Of a stretch of 64,000 bases of DNA, positions 35,606 through 46,420 are shown piece after piece (the stretch's first letter is position 1; each line of letters opens with the position of its first letter). The stretch comes from Dryococelus australis. Lineage: Eukaryota; Arthropoda; Insecta; Phasmatodea; Phasmatidae. Below the pieces are notes generated by a model that did not search any database, was not told where the DNA came from, and was given only the letters and a program-made list of their open reading frames with translations. Both the position numbers and the translations under genes were made by a program. Location: contig CM056999.1 of NCBI GenBank assembly GCA_029891345.1, forward strand, positions 30,252,418-30,316,417. The letters are read 5' to 3'.

Positions 35606-36270
35606 CCAGAACCAACATGGCATTCGAGAGAAACCAGCGCTCCCAGCAAACATCTCTAGAACCAAGATGGCGACTAATCGAACGAGAGCGACACCAGTGC
35701 TCCTAGTAGTAGCTGACATAAACAAATATGGTGGTCGGAAACAGATGACAAACGTAAAACCAAGACGGCGGTTGAAAGAATGTGAGAGACAAATGACAAC
35801 CGATGTAAACAAACGATAAATGAAGAAACCAAGATGGCATCCTCCAGCAACAGCAGATGTAAACAAATATTGCGGTCGGAAACAAATGACAAATTAATGG
35901 GAGAGAATGAGAAAGAAAGAGTCGGAGAGGGAAATATGTAGAGGAAAAAAGATCAAGGAAGAGATATAAAAAGAAATGTAAGGAAGAGAGAGAAAGAAAA
36001 GACAGAATGTATGCGAGAAAAATGGGAGCACTCGGAGAAAACCCTCCAAATGATATAACATGAAAAACAGCATGAAATAATAATATTGAATGATAGAGCA
36101 TAGAAAATGGCACACTAATTACCAAAATGGCGGACCAATATGGTGGCATACTGGCTACCAACATGGTGGGATCCAACAAGACAGTCGCCTGACAATATTG
36201 ACAGAGTGGGAAGTCCAGAAATCCAAGATGGTGGCAAAGACCCTGGCGCCACAGCATGTGGCGCCAGGGT
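35606..36270. repeat. Block rich in AANATGGYGG, ending in a perfect hairpin
   Basis: About eleven AAGATGG/AACATGG/AATATGG motifs recur, many followed by C, CG, TG or TGG (e.g. 35666, 35727, 35833, 36125, 36138, 36161, 36226). Open Leu/Phe/Ser-rich frames on the reverse strand are translations of this purine-rich DNA. The block ends with ACCCTGGCGCCACA (36240-36253), loop GCA, and its exact complement (36257-36270). The same ATGGYGG motif pervades the arms of the 54.8-59.1 kb transposon, so this may be a diverged relative. Confidence 0.6.
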
Positions 36271-36289
36271 TGTTAGTGATACTGTAAAA

Positions 36290-37240
36290 TCAATTATCTG
36301 TGAAAGGTGTTTAAGAACATCTCTTAGAGAAATTTTGATACTGTACAGTTCAAAATGCTCAAATTTAAATACATTTCACACTTAATTAATATCAGAGTTG
36401 CATTTTTTTTTATTCATATCAGACAAAATATTACAACCCTATAATTCAACATTGTGTATGTGCTTTCGTTTCAGTTATACGTCGTATTTTCTTTTCACTT
36501 CTGTTATTATTTTTAGGGGTTTTGGAAAGGAAAAGCTTTTCAGCAACCCTTCAATTAGTGCTTGGTGTCAATTAGAATCACTGTAGCTGAGTAAACAAGG
36601 TAGCAAATAATATCTATACAAATGTAAGCTCGGTAGGACAGAATATCTTACCATAATTTTAACCTAAGTAGCAAAATAAATAAGAGAAGTGCAAACATTT
36701 GTAGCGGATTCAAGATGGGGAACATCGTGTTGTATATATTTCCCAGTGCAGCCAGATGGTCATGCTGAACGCATGCCAAACTTGTCCTAAAGAAATTGTT
36801 AAAAATCATACCTATTATGTTAGCTCTCGAAATTCACGAGTGACAAAACCAGTTACTTTACCATTTTTATTCGCACTCAGTTTTACAGAACAGTTGTTTT
36901 ACAGTAAGTCCACGACTGAAAAGACAGTGAAATGCTTGTGCAGAGGAAGTACTGGCATTGAATATAAACATACCACAGAAGCAACGAAGCCATAATGCAT
37001 CTTATCCGTGTTTTTAGAGTTAGTTTCGAGGCTGTGGCAACTTGGTGTGAGCGTTTTAATATGAGCCACTTATTTTCAACTATGGTAGGTAGTTTAAACT
37101 GACAAAACACACAGTATTCAATTAGTATGATAGGGTAGTTTACGTTAGGTTAGTTCAAACTATAAAAAACACTGTCAGCCACTAATCGTAATTTAGTTTA
37201 AGAATATCTACTGTTACATTGGGGTACTATGTCGACAGAT
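36290..37240. other. Non-coding interval
   Basis: AT-rich to moderate composition with short open frames in several phases. No domain, repeat or RNA gene recognised. Confidence 0.5.
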
Positions 37241-37248
37241 GGCTGGTA

Positions 37249-37617
37249 TAGGCTGTTCATGGTCAAATGAGCACTTTAGAAAGCCATGCTTAAGTTCTAC
37301 TTGAATGCACGTTGCGCCTTCTTCTGACTTATGTAAAATTAACATTGCCATGGGCTTCATTACTTTATTCATGTCTTCGTTAAGTAAAACTGGGAAATTA
37401 TTAGAAAAGAAAATATTATACAAATGTGCTCATTTTTACACTTCTGTGCATTAGAAATAAACAGAAAGTGAAACGAATAATTTCAGTTATCACTTTTTAT
37501 TCGACGTTATCAACTTGACTGGACGCATGTCACACAGTGCGCCAGTTAAAATATATACATGCAGGGGCAGTGACTTTTTTCTAAGGTTGATTTTAAAAAA
37601 AAGTGCTCATATGTGAC
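37249..37617. mobile_element. TA-type MITE, diverged copy 3
   Basis: The left end TAGGCTGTTCATGGTCAAAT preceded by TA (37247-37248) matches the ends of the MITEs at 29.0 and 45.1 kb, including the following GAGCACTTT. The right end is less certain: AAAGTGCTCATATGTGAC near 37598-37615 resembles the inner part of the reverse end but lacks the outer TGAACAGCCTA. It is longer than the other two copies and may hold an insertion. Confidence 0.5.
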
Positions 37618-37818
37618 GTTAATATGTGGCAGAGGAGTGGAGAGAGGTGGAGTGGCGGTTAGCCCAAGATGTTTGGTCTCGCTGCACGATGGCATTAAGG
37701 GCGTAAGTGGCAGGCGATGAGACTAGCTCGAGAAGCACTGGGGAAATCTCTTAAGGCTCCGGATGCTGCTGCAGTATTGTTTACATGTAGTGATATTGGG
37801 CAGAGAAGAGCTGAAAGT

Positions 37819-38097
37819 TCAGGTAAGCAGGATCATGACAGTGAAGACGGGCAACGTGTCTGCAACCTTTCTGAAAGCGGCAACATCGCAGGCGCACGAG
37901 TAGCCAGCCGTTACTTTGGAGCGGTTCCACGTCAGCCACGACAACTTGTCGCCCACATCGGGGCAGATGACGTACCCTCCCAGAGACTCCTTGGCGTAGG
38001 GGTTGTTCATCCCCAGCAGCGCCGCCCCCTCCTGGGTCGCCTTGTCGTACACCACCTTCCAGAACAGCTGCGGCACTGGAATACCCCTCTTTGTGCC
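37819..38097 (-). pseudogene. Non-specific endonuclease pseudogene, exon 4 (3' end)
   Basis: Last recognised coding exon of a DNA/RNA non-specific endonuclease (Endonuclease_NS family), an enzyme family that cleaves DNA and RNA and in insects is usually secreted. The acceptor is GTACACGCAG|GGC at 38098. The frame reads GTKRGIPVPQLFWKVVYD, then NNPYAKESLGGYVICPDV, LSWLTWNRSKVTAGYSCACD and FRKVADTLPVFTV, ending MILLT and TGA (37819-37821). At 279 nt it is exactly 93 codons, phase 0, agreeing with the donor of exon 3 (ACAG|GTGCAC). The exon itself is intact; the damage is in exon 3. Confidence 0.82.
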
Positions 38098-38195
38098 CTG
38101 CGTGTACAAAAGAATATAGACACATTAGTTTCTCATCTGTCTCTTCTCAGCAGATGTACTTCCTTTTTAATGTGTTTATATATTTGTTTATCTTC

Positions 38196-38345
38196 GAGGT
38201 GGCGCAGTGATAGCACACTGGACTGGCACTCGGGAGAACCCGAGTTGGATTTTTTGTCCAAACATTATGATTTCAGTTTCCCATGGTCTTCAGTTATCAT
38301 GCTAGTCCTACGCCGAGATGATTATGGCCGAGTCCTTCTGCGAAC
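38196..38345 (+). repeat. tRNA-derived SINE, polyneopteran-type head
   Basis: GAGGTGGCGCAGTGATAGCA is a clear A-box head, followed by CACTGGACTGGCACTCGGGA and a B-box-like GAACCCGAGTTGGATTTT, then a tail TTTCCCATGGTCTTC resembling the body of SINEs I associate with orthopteran/phasmid genomes. It lies in intron 3 of the endonuclease pseudogene. Confidence 0.7.
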
Positions 38346-39034
38346 CTTAGCAGAAGTCTAGAATGACACCGCTATCAGTAATATGTTTAGCGTTACATAC
38401 ATGCCTTAACTTATTTCGTTAATGTATATTTTTCCATTCGTCTATAATTTTTAAGAATGAATCTACTGTCAATTTCTCCATACGAAATATAAAATCCTAC
38501 GTTGTTTAAAACTGTATTATAATTTAATAATCCGAAGAATTTGGTGGGAGGTTCCGTTAAATATCAGCTATTTGCTTAGGCTATTTTTTATATTTTTTAT
38601 ACCTATTCATTTATTAAACCCACACTATTATTATCAAAATTTAAACTACACGTGATACATATCATTTTCATTTGTAAACATATTTTCGGTTGCCCCGAGG
38701 AATCAGCGGGGTGAAAATGTTAAGGAACTGATCTCATTTCTTTGTACTCAATTATAATATTAAATCAGATAACGATGTATTTAGTTAAATGAATAACACA
38801 AAGCCTAAATAAAATTTTAAATACTCCAATCTGCTTGGACACATAGAAGATGTAACACCTTTATTGAAACACGAATCTCAATTTTTTGTTAGTCAAAGAT
38901 TCTCCAGTATTTTGTATACTTTATAGTAAAATATGGTGCCGATCTTGATAAATGTGTGCCGTATATCATATGTCCTGTTGCATACTTTAAAAAAACGTAA
39001 CACGAAGCTCGGACAATCTGGGACCAGGGAGAAA

Positions 39035-39233
39035 TTAGCTATTATTTCGGAAACCCAGGGAAAACCGAAATGAGGATGGCTGGACCGAGATTCAGAGTAA
39101 GCACGTCCCAGGTGCTAGTTATCAAATAACAAATAATAATCAGAAATAACCGAAATGAGGATGGCTGGACCGAGATTCAGAGTAAGCACGTCCCAGGTGC
39201 TAGTTATCAAATAACAAATAATAATCAGAAATA
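39035..39233 (-). repeat. Reverse-strand SINE body with perfect 85-bp tandem duplication
   Basis: GGAAACCCAGGGAAAACCGA then GAGGATGGCTGGACCGAGAT is the reverse complement of the SINE body seen at 38.2 kb and 44.4 kb (GGTCCAGCCATCCTC...GGTTTTCCCTGGGTTTCC). The 85-base unit beginning ACCGAAATGAGG (39064-39148) is repeated without a mismatch at 39149-39233, so the duplication is young. Confidence 0.8.
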
Positions 39234-39867
39234 AATAAAATGGCTGCAGAGAGACAATAAGAAGAAACTAAAATGTTGAAAGTACGTAGCATAGAATAAA
39301 TGCTTTAGTGGAATTAAGGAAGCCAATAGAGGAAAACGAAGAGAGGTCAAACCTAGATAATCGGTCTTGCTGACGTTATTAGCAAACATTTTACCGGAGT
39401 GATGTATTTTTGCAAACCATTGGTTCCACCTGAATTTATTTTATGTTATTGTGACGTGAGACATAATTTAAAAAATGATTCAATCCCCGGAAAATAGTTG
39501 CTCACAAAGTTGGAAGAAACAGTTATCTAGAACTGCCCTTGGTTAGAATCTCTGTGTTGGCTTTCAGGATCTTGTGAATTCCAACACACATGTTAGGAGT
39601 TAGGAGTTCCATGCCTCCTTTAAGATATATATATATTTGTCGTGTTTTTATCTATTAAATAGGCGTTATTTAAGGCTTTGTTTTGTAAATATTTTAGTGC
39701 TGTTGTTCATTAATTTATGGATTGTGAGGATATTAGATATATGGGTAAATTTTTGACAAATACATCTAGTTAATTCTAAATTATATTTATGCGGTGTTCC
39801 TAATTAAAATGAATTGTATTCCAAAGATATACTTAGAGAGGAGTCAGGGCTGTGGCTGTGAGTGCAC

Positions 39868-40453
39868 CTGTACGTAGAGGAAGAGCTCTTAGTCTGCGCC
39901 GTCGCTGCCAGGGAGGGTGGCCACGCCATACGTGCCCGTATACACGACGAGATCGGAGCTACGTGCCTTGGCCAGTCGCCTCGTGCTGTACTCCACACGC
40001 TCCCAGTTACCCTCGTTGAAACTCTGCCACTACGTGCCGTGCCGTGTTCACGAAGTTGAAGGTGGCTCACTGCTCGGCGCCATGCACCAGATCCGCCTTG
40101 GCAGTGAGATGGCCGCGCGCTGACGTCGTCGACACGTACTGTGAGGCCAGCTGCTGCGAGTCCAGTAGCCACGCCGTACGTGCCCGTATACACGACGAGG
40201 TCGGAGCTACGTGTCTTGGCCAGTCGCCTCGTGCTGTACTCCACACGCTCCCAGTTACCCTCGTTGAAACTCTGCCACTACGTGCCGTGACGTGTTCACG
40301 AAGATGAAGGTGGCTCACTGCTCGGCGCCATGCACCAGATCCGCCTTGGCAGTGAGATGGCCGCGCGCTGACGTCGTCTACATGTACTGTGATGCCAGCT
40401 GCTGCGAGTCCAGTAGCCCGGCCAACGTGCTGATCTGCTCCCGCCGGAAGTAC
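39868..40453 (-). pseudogene. Non-specific endonuclease pseudogene, exon 3 (catalytic), internally duplicated
   Basis: Acceptor TTGTGTGCAG|G at 40454, donor ACAG|GTGCAC at 39867. Reading: YFRREQISTLAGLLDSQQLA, then the catalytic block SARGHLTAKADLVHGAEQ (the R-G-H of the family, with Ala before it as I recall in insect members), ATF-x-FVNT, WQSFNEGNWERVEYS, DLVVYTGTYGVATLP and LFLYVQ. Broken by a 248-bp direct duplication (39921-40168 / 40169-40416). Both copies share a TGA after GAEQ and a one-base insertion before WQSFNEG, so these mutations came before the duplication. One copy also has TAG after QYM, and a TAA precedes ELFLYV. The 248-bp step shifts the frame. No active enzyme can come from this locus unless another allele is intact. 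Confidence 0.85.
39921..40416. repeat. 248-bp tandem duplication within the endonuclease exon
   Basis: CCACGCCATACGTGCCCG at 39921 recurs as CCACGCCGTACGTGCCCG at 40169. About eight differences are visible over 248 bases, several at CpG sites. The copy closest to the exon donor keeps the continuation into LPGSDG; the other joins into the start of the duplicated segment. Confidence 0.9.
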
Positions 40454-43400
40454 CTGCACACAAGTGCTCTCATCCACACTATATCGCTCAACCTACCCAC
40501 ATCTGGTCATTACCATAGGTATGTATGGCCTCATTAATTCCCAGTTGCACCAATAACTGTTGTAGTCAGTTCAAACATGATATTCAGTTGATTACGAGAT
40601 CTTATGCACAAGTGTTGCACCAACACTACTGGCCGAGTTCCGATCGTAGTTCTCTTGATCTCAGTTCAGAACTAGGATTGTAATTGTTATGGTCAAATAA
40701 TGCCAAAATTCCCTGAGGCGCAGGCCTGTCCAACCCGATTCAGAACGTGATTAAACAGTGGTGAGTATAAGTGATTAGCCTGGGTAGTAGAGTAGTACTA
40801 TAGTACCCCGCTTCAGCTTGTAGAGCTTATTGATTTTATACTGTGCTTGTGATGGAAGAATAATTATAATTGTATTGAGTGAAATACAATAAAAAGCTCT
40901 AACTTGTCTATTTTGGTCATTAGCTTATTTCTAACCCCATTAGCATAACTGAAATAAAATATATAAGAAAGTAGAGCATGATGAAACACTGCATGTGATT
41001 CGCTATCATTTTGTGATGACATGATGCAATTGTTTATTTAGAAGTCAGGAGAATATTAATGACTATGCGTGGAGTGGATTAGTATATTTGTTGTATAATT
41101 TGGTTGAATTCGCTGCAAAATTTTGCTAGACAAATATATTGTGTCTAAGGGAAAAGTAAATCCGGTTTGTGTTTGGTATATTGCTGATAATTTTCGTTAT
41201 TCCCCACCCACATATTCTGAAGAAGGTAGCGGACAGAAAACTAGAAGCCGTGAAGTTTTATCTGTTTTAAGTAAAATAGTTGTATGAATTTTACTGAATA
41301 ATATTGAAGTGTGTATAATGCTGTTTTATATTTAAAAACAAATTGTTGCTATCCGCCGGTGTATTTTAAAACTAAATTTGTCAGCGAAGTCTGTCCTTTC
41401 GCGAGCAAAACTTTCTACATGGCTCGAGCGAAAACGAGATCAGTTTCTGATATTCTGAATGGCTGCTTCAGTTTTCTGTTGTGTCTGCACGGTGGTGTAA
41501 GCGTAAATTTCTTTATCTATTTACAAATCAGCAATACTTCCTTAAATAAAGAAAAGTATACAATGTTATGCCTTTGTTATATATGTCTCAATTTAAGTTT
41601 TACCATAGGTAAAAACAACCAATCCGTATCTAAACAATTTAAATACTACGGCGGACAGATGTTCCGGTAAATAAACAAATTTAAACACTATTCTTAGACA
41701 TTAATTGGTTCTTGAAGCGGGACTTTGAACTACCATATTAGGCGGTTTGAAATGAAGTTAATTTCAATCTCCAGTCATGCACTGAACTCGAATGGCGCAA
41801 CAGTGTAGCCTATGCGTGGTTTATTCACCTTTTTTTAATCAAAATTTTGTAAATTCTCCCCATTTGTTACGTGTTAATTTATTTCCAAAATATGCCATGT
41901 TTCGCAAGGGTTTTATATTTGTGTTCATGAAAGTCACTTTTTTTTGTATAATTGAAATGTTATTGATATTTTATCTTTAAATAATAATGCTTAGTTTATA
42001 AATAATTCGAATAAAAACAGTGAGAAAACATGCGTGTAGGTGGCGCCTGGAAGAAGTACGTAGTTCTTATGCTGTTACACTGAGCGCGCACGAATGTGGA
42101 GCCTTGTCCCAATGGTGTAATTTTCTACACTAAATTAGGCTTATTTTGCACGAGGGGAGGGATATCCTGCAAGTAGAACTTTAGCAGGGCTGAAGCAACC
42201 ATGAATTGATTATATTCTCTTACGATCTTATATCATGTTCGGACATGATCTCGCATCGAGCGATGGACTACAATGGCACCGGCCCTGACTCATTCTCTTA
42301 ACTCTTAGCCTTTAACATTTTTCCTAAGCTGTACTTTTATTGGCGGTTCCTCTATGAAAGAATAATAGTGTTTGGTTGACAATTACGTCCATCCGATCGA
42401 TAGTCGTGATGAGTAAAATTAATTAATACACATACAAATAATATTACAGTTGAATTTAATGAATACTGCGCAGATAATAAAATCATAAGATATTTTCTCC
42501 GAATTTTATTATTTAAGTTTCCTGACCCGACACTACATACTCTTAAATCTCTTCCATTTGCCCATTGTGTCATAGTACGACGAGCAAATAACTTATGCTC
42601 GTAACTTGTCGCAACTGTTGCTCCTTCACTTTATGAAAGTGACGAACACGATGTAGATTTTGGTGAAACAAGTGGGGGACATATATGTACAGCCCATGCT
42701 TATGCAAATACACCACTGATATTCAATTTGCCCCACTTGTGATGCACTAAACACTGATGAAAATGAGACATAACTGACATGTAAATGCATACGACACTTC
42801 ATTTGCAATACTGGAATGGCTATAAACTGAATTACCTTTATTTTCAGAAGGGAGATCTTTCCCTTGTTCCAGACTCGAAAAACACATGAAGAACACTAGC
42901 AACATATAGGCACTGAAGAGACAGAGCGTGGACCATACTACATACAATTCTACCAATAAAGGTCATCCGTACGTGAAGTGTGGTTTTAAGAAGAAATAAT
43001 TACTTTGTTTCCAAGAATAAACTTCCACCTTAACCGGTACTACAATATTCAGCAGCTTTAAAAGATTGTGTTCATCCTTATGTCTTTTACGAAATAGCAA
43101 TTATGGCCAAAGTAGCGAGTTGTTGATGAGATAGTGTTCTTAAAAGGTGCCAATAAATTAAAAAAAGTATTCTTCAGTGAAATAAACAGTTCAGTGTATG
43201 CCTCAAACCCCTCACACAAGTAGCTCAAAATCTCGTTGGTCAGACTAAAAAAAAAAAAAAACTAGTACTGCCTGGCTAGATACAGATTATAATGTCGGTA
43301 GATGTGAGTTCTTAATGTTCAAGTTACTCGTGGCAAAGCTGAGAAGGTGTTAAAATTAGTCGTGCCCAAGTTTACTTGAACTTTATGACTTCACCGCTGG

Positions 43401-44571
43401 AAAAATAACCACTTACTTATAGGCGGTGAAAATACCTTCCAGATACCTTCATTTCTTAATCTGGGCTTGCTCATTAGCCCTCTTCATGGAGCTGACGCTC
43501 ACTCCAGTGGCTATTAAAAACATTATCAGCACTCATTTACTTGAAGATGAAATATTTACACTCTTAAAATTCTCCGATTACTAACGGAGCATCAGCATCC
43601 TTGGCTGAGTACATGGCGACCTTTGAGAAACAAAATACAGGCAAGGTCCATTCAGTACCATATCAAGTTCAGTGATTATTCTAGATTTTAATTAATCTGG
43701 GAGGTTTTGGGATTAAGCTTCCTCGGGTAACGACGTCATAAGGCATTGCCAACTTAGGCGAACAAACACATTATAATTACAACTTCAGCAAAATAAAATA
43801 AATAATTAAAATAGTTGCTGCGTACACAATAACGAACAAGAGAAAGAAAATAAAAAATACGTAATAATTAAAATCACTGTATCACATAATAAATATTACT
43901 CAGGTTTGTACGTCAAATAAACACATGTGTGGTAATTGCATAAAATATTACTTTTCAATGAGTACTAATTATATGCGCAAAACCATTTCGTTATAACGAT
44001 CTCAGCTCTATTCTGTCAGACAGCAGTGGTGCATGTATCATATGACGATGGGTACTACAGTTTCTTTTCTGCCCACACAATGACGCACCACAAACTTAGG
44101 AGCCGATTACAATGCAGTCTTGTGTGTAATTTAGAATGTTAACTCCAGAAATTGGAACACTCTTATGGCTTCATTATTTATATTATTTTGTATTGAATGC
44201 TATTTACACGTAACCAGTGGTTCTTCGGCGGGAGTCGAACAAGAAAACTCTATGTTGAGTAGGTAGGCGGCGCTTAACATCTCGTCGACAGCGAGGTCAC
44301 CAGAGACGCAGCAAGTTTCTGAGAGAAGGAAGAACATGGAAGGCAATGGCCATGGAATCAAGCAAGGAAATATCGCACCATTCAACTGCAATGACTTCGG
44401 GAATCCAAGTATAGAAATCAATATGAGGATGGGTGGACCGGGAATGGCCGTCCCACGTCCTCCGGAATGCGAGTCGAGTGGCTTAGCACCACGCCACGTC
44501 GCTCGGGACTATGTGTCCAGGAGAGAGGAGCGCGAACCTGGTGTCGGGGTCGTATCCCGGGTCGTATCCAC
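40454..44571 (-). other. Intron 2 of the endonuclease pseudogene
   Basis: About 4.1 kb between GTGGATAC at the donor (44571) and TTGTGTGCAG at the acceptor. Mostly AT-rich, with no further gene. It contains a reverse-strand SINE at 44.40-44.51 kb and an A14 run at 43247-43260. Short open frames at 41.3-42.0 kb have no family features. Confidence 0.6.
44400..44515 (-). repeat. Reverse-strand tRNA-derived SINE
   Basis: The reverse complement begins GTGGCGTGGTGCTAAGCCAC, then TCGACTCGCATTCCGGAGGA, then GGTCCACCCATCCTCAT, the same head and body as the SINEs at 38.2 and 39.1 kb. Its sequence supplies part of an apparent long open frame (44336-44797, forward) that is therefore not a gene. Confidence 0.75.
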
Positions 44572-44778
44572 ATCTGCGGCCTCGGGAAGCTGTACTGCGA
44601 GCCGCCGATGTTCTTCAGCAGGTCGTAGTGGCTGTATAGTGTGTTTCCCGAGGCGGCGTCGAAGCACACGTCGATTAGCCGGTAGAAACCGGCGTCCACC
44701 TCGAAGCCGATCCCGATCTCGTACGTGCCGCTCGCGCACTTCTGCACCGTCTTGCGTTCGGTGTGCAACGGTAGCGAG
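44572..44778 (-). pseudogene. Non-specific endonuclease pseudogene, exon 2
   Basis: Acceptor CGTGCCCGCAG|C at 44779. The exon reads SLPLHTERKTVQKCASGTYE, IGIGFEVDAGFYRLIDVCFD, AASGNTLYSHYDLLKNIGGS and YSFPRPQ, matching the N-terminal segment that precedes the nuclease fold in insect Endonuclease_NS proteins. The first base completes the AG-C codon begun by exon 1, and the proposed donor CAGAT|GTGGAT leaves two bases that pair with the single leading G of exon 3, so phases agree on both sides (207 nt). The donor is not strong and the exact 3' edge could differ. No disabling change is seen within the exon. Confidence 0.75.
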
Positions 44779-45078
44779 CTGCGGGCACGCATGGTAGTAC
44801 TTCAGGATAACCAACATACAACACATCTGGCAACACTGCTTCGTCACCACTCCCCATTCCACTGGTGAAATGTGGGACTGTAATATTTACTCTTCTTCAC
44901 TTTCTTCAGAAATGTCCTGAGATGCAATGCGATATTCATGTTATGGAGTGGAGAGGTTTAAGGCGGTTCTAAAAGGTGCGAGGGTACGATACGCATTCCC
45001 TTTCCTACTTACCGATAGCCGATAACAACAAGCGGGGTGGAAGTTGCTACGGCAGCAAGTGTAGTGACCACGTGATTA

Positions 45079-45315
45079 TAGGCTATTCACGGTCAAATGA
45101 GCACTTTTTGAATCCCTCTCATTTCGAATAAAAGTCAATAAATATAGTTCATTATAGCCTTAAACGTTAAATTTTGAGTCCAGTGAAATATTTACGCTGC
45201 GGTATGCTTACATGGCTAGAATTATTTTTAAAAGTGGCGAAAGGATAAAAAAAAATACTGATAGGAAAAATACTAACTAGGACCTCAAAAGTGCTCACTC
45301 ATAGTGAACAGCCTA
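45079..45315. mobile_element. TA-flanked MITE, copy 2 (237 bp)
   Basis: The left end is TAGGCTATTCACGGTCAAAT and the right end the complement of TAGGCTGTTCACTATGAGTG, with TA on both sides (45077-45078 and 45316-45317). Outer 11-bp ends and the following AGCACTTTT match copy 1 at 29.0 kb, while the internal sequence differs, as expected of a non-autonomous family. Confidence 0.85.
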
Positions 45316-45643
45316 TACAATGTACTCAGCGCTACGCCTTGCTACCGAAGCTCACTAGCAATAATCGAAGGTGTGAGTGACTCTCGAACCCCTCGTGCGA
45401 AATATTGCTGAACTTGCCGACATTATTTATAGCGTCTATTTCCTCACAAAACAAAGTAATTTCAAGCAGCATATTTTTATGCATAATGGCATTACGAAAT
45501 CGAAATTTCAATGTTTCTGGAATGTATAAATAATAAAAATCAACTCACTTGCTGAAAAGAGATCATTTGCATTGAAATAAGACCACGACTTACTTAAAGA
45601 AATCGTCAAAATCAGGTTATGATACATTTTTGGAATTTTTAGA

Positions 45644-45736
45644 ATTATATATATATATATATATATATACGTGTGTGTGTAGAGAGAGAGAGAGCGTGCG
45701 AGAGACAGACAGACAGAGAGAGAAAGGGAGAGAGAT
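45644..45736. repeat. Compound microsatellite (TA)n-(GT)n-(GA)n
   Basis: TATATATA...CGTGTGTGTGTAGAGAGAGA, then GACAGACAGACAGAGAGAGA. No feature beyond simple repeats. Confidence 0.95.
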
Positions 45737-46039
45737 TTTTACACATTTTATATTTGTGGCAGTTTTTTACTTTTTGTAAAATAAATTTTTGTAAGCATAC
45801 CTTATAATGAAATAAGACATAACATTACAGTCACCACTGTTAAGTTTCCTGTAAATGATTTCGTGTATTTTGTTTGTAGATTTAAAAAACACGAAAGTTG
45901 AGTTTTGTCAACCAGGATGAAAAAATAACGAGATTTATAATGTTGTGTGCGAGGAAACAGTACTTACAAATAATGTCGACAAGTTGAGCGATATTCCCTG
46001 AAAACATAAAACAATGGGGTTGTTGGTGATCGACGCACT

Positions 46040-46135
46040 TCACAGCAGTGTCTTGAGAATGGAACCAGGTCCATCTTGGTAAAGAGGCGAGTGCTCTAGC
46101 CGATGTGTCACCGCGGCCTCTGACGTCATTAGCAG
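46040..46135 (-). repeat. Reverse-strand tRNA-derived SINE fragment
   Basis: The reverse complement reads GGCCGCGGTGACACATCGGC then TAGAGCACTCGCC (A-box region) and, 20 bases on, GGACCTGGTTCCATTC (B-box region). It differs from the 38.2-kb SINE family. Confidence 0.6.
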
Positions 46136-46349
46136 TTACCTAAAGAGCTTAGGTACGGCCAGGGGGTGGTCCAGGTAGAGAAAGGATATCTCTCATTATA
46201 AAGGTCCGTTTTTCCTGTATTCCCCACCTAACGTGATTACCAGAAAAGAAAAGTTAATTTGCAGGTTCCATAGGTTATGCGTAATAGCTTGTCGAAACCA
46301 TGACTCACTACTGTTCTTATGCCACACACAAATTGAAAATCTCATAATT

Positions 46350-46352
<3 letters not shown>

Positions 46353-46416
<64 letters not shown>
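46353..46416. repeat. (TA)32 microsatellite
   Basis: An uninterrupted alternating TA tract of about 64 bases. The open frame across it (alternating Tyr-Ile) is not a gene. Confidence 0.97.

Positions 46417-46420
<4 letters not shown>

Noticed and set aside
35525-36257. Reverse-strand frames of up to 184 codons, Leu/Phe/Ser-rich and looking like membrane segments
   Set aside because: They are translations of a purine-rich repeat block; several frames are open at once and no family is recognisable.
37819-37835. CAGGTAAGC forward splice-donor-like sequence at the end of endonuclease exon 4
   Set aside because: It is on the strand opposite to the coding exon; on the coding strand the frame simply ends in TGA.
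41311-41980. Forward frames of 119 and 62 codons
   Set aside because: AT-rich intronic DNA with no motif, splice support or homologous copy in the window.
44336-44797. Forward 153-codon Arg/Ser-rich open frame
   Set aside because: It is the antisense shadow of the endonuclease exon 2 and of a reverse-strand SINE; GC-rich antisense frames stay open by composition.
44509-44862. Reverse 117-codon frame (Arg-rich)
   Set aside because: Wrong frame of the endonuclease exon; the in-phase frame carries the family motifs.
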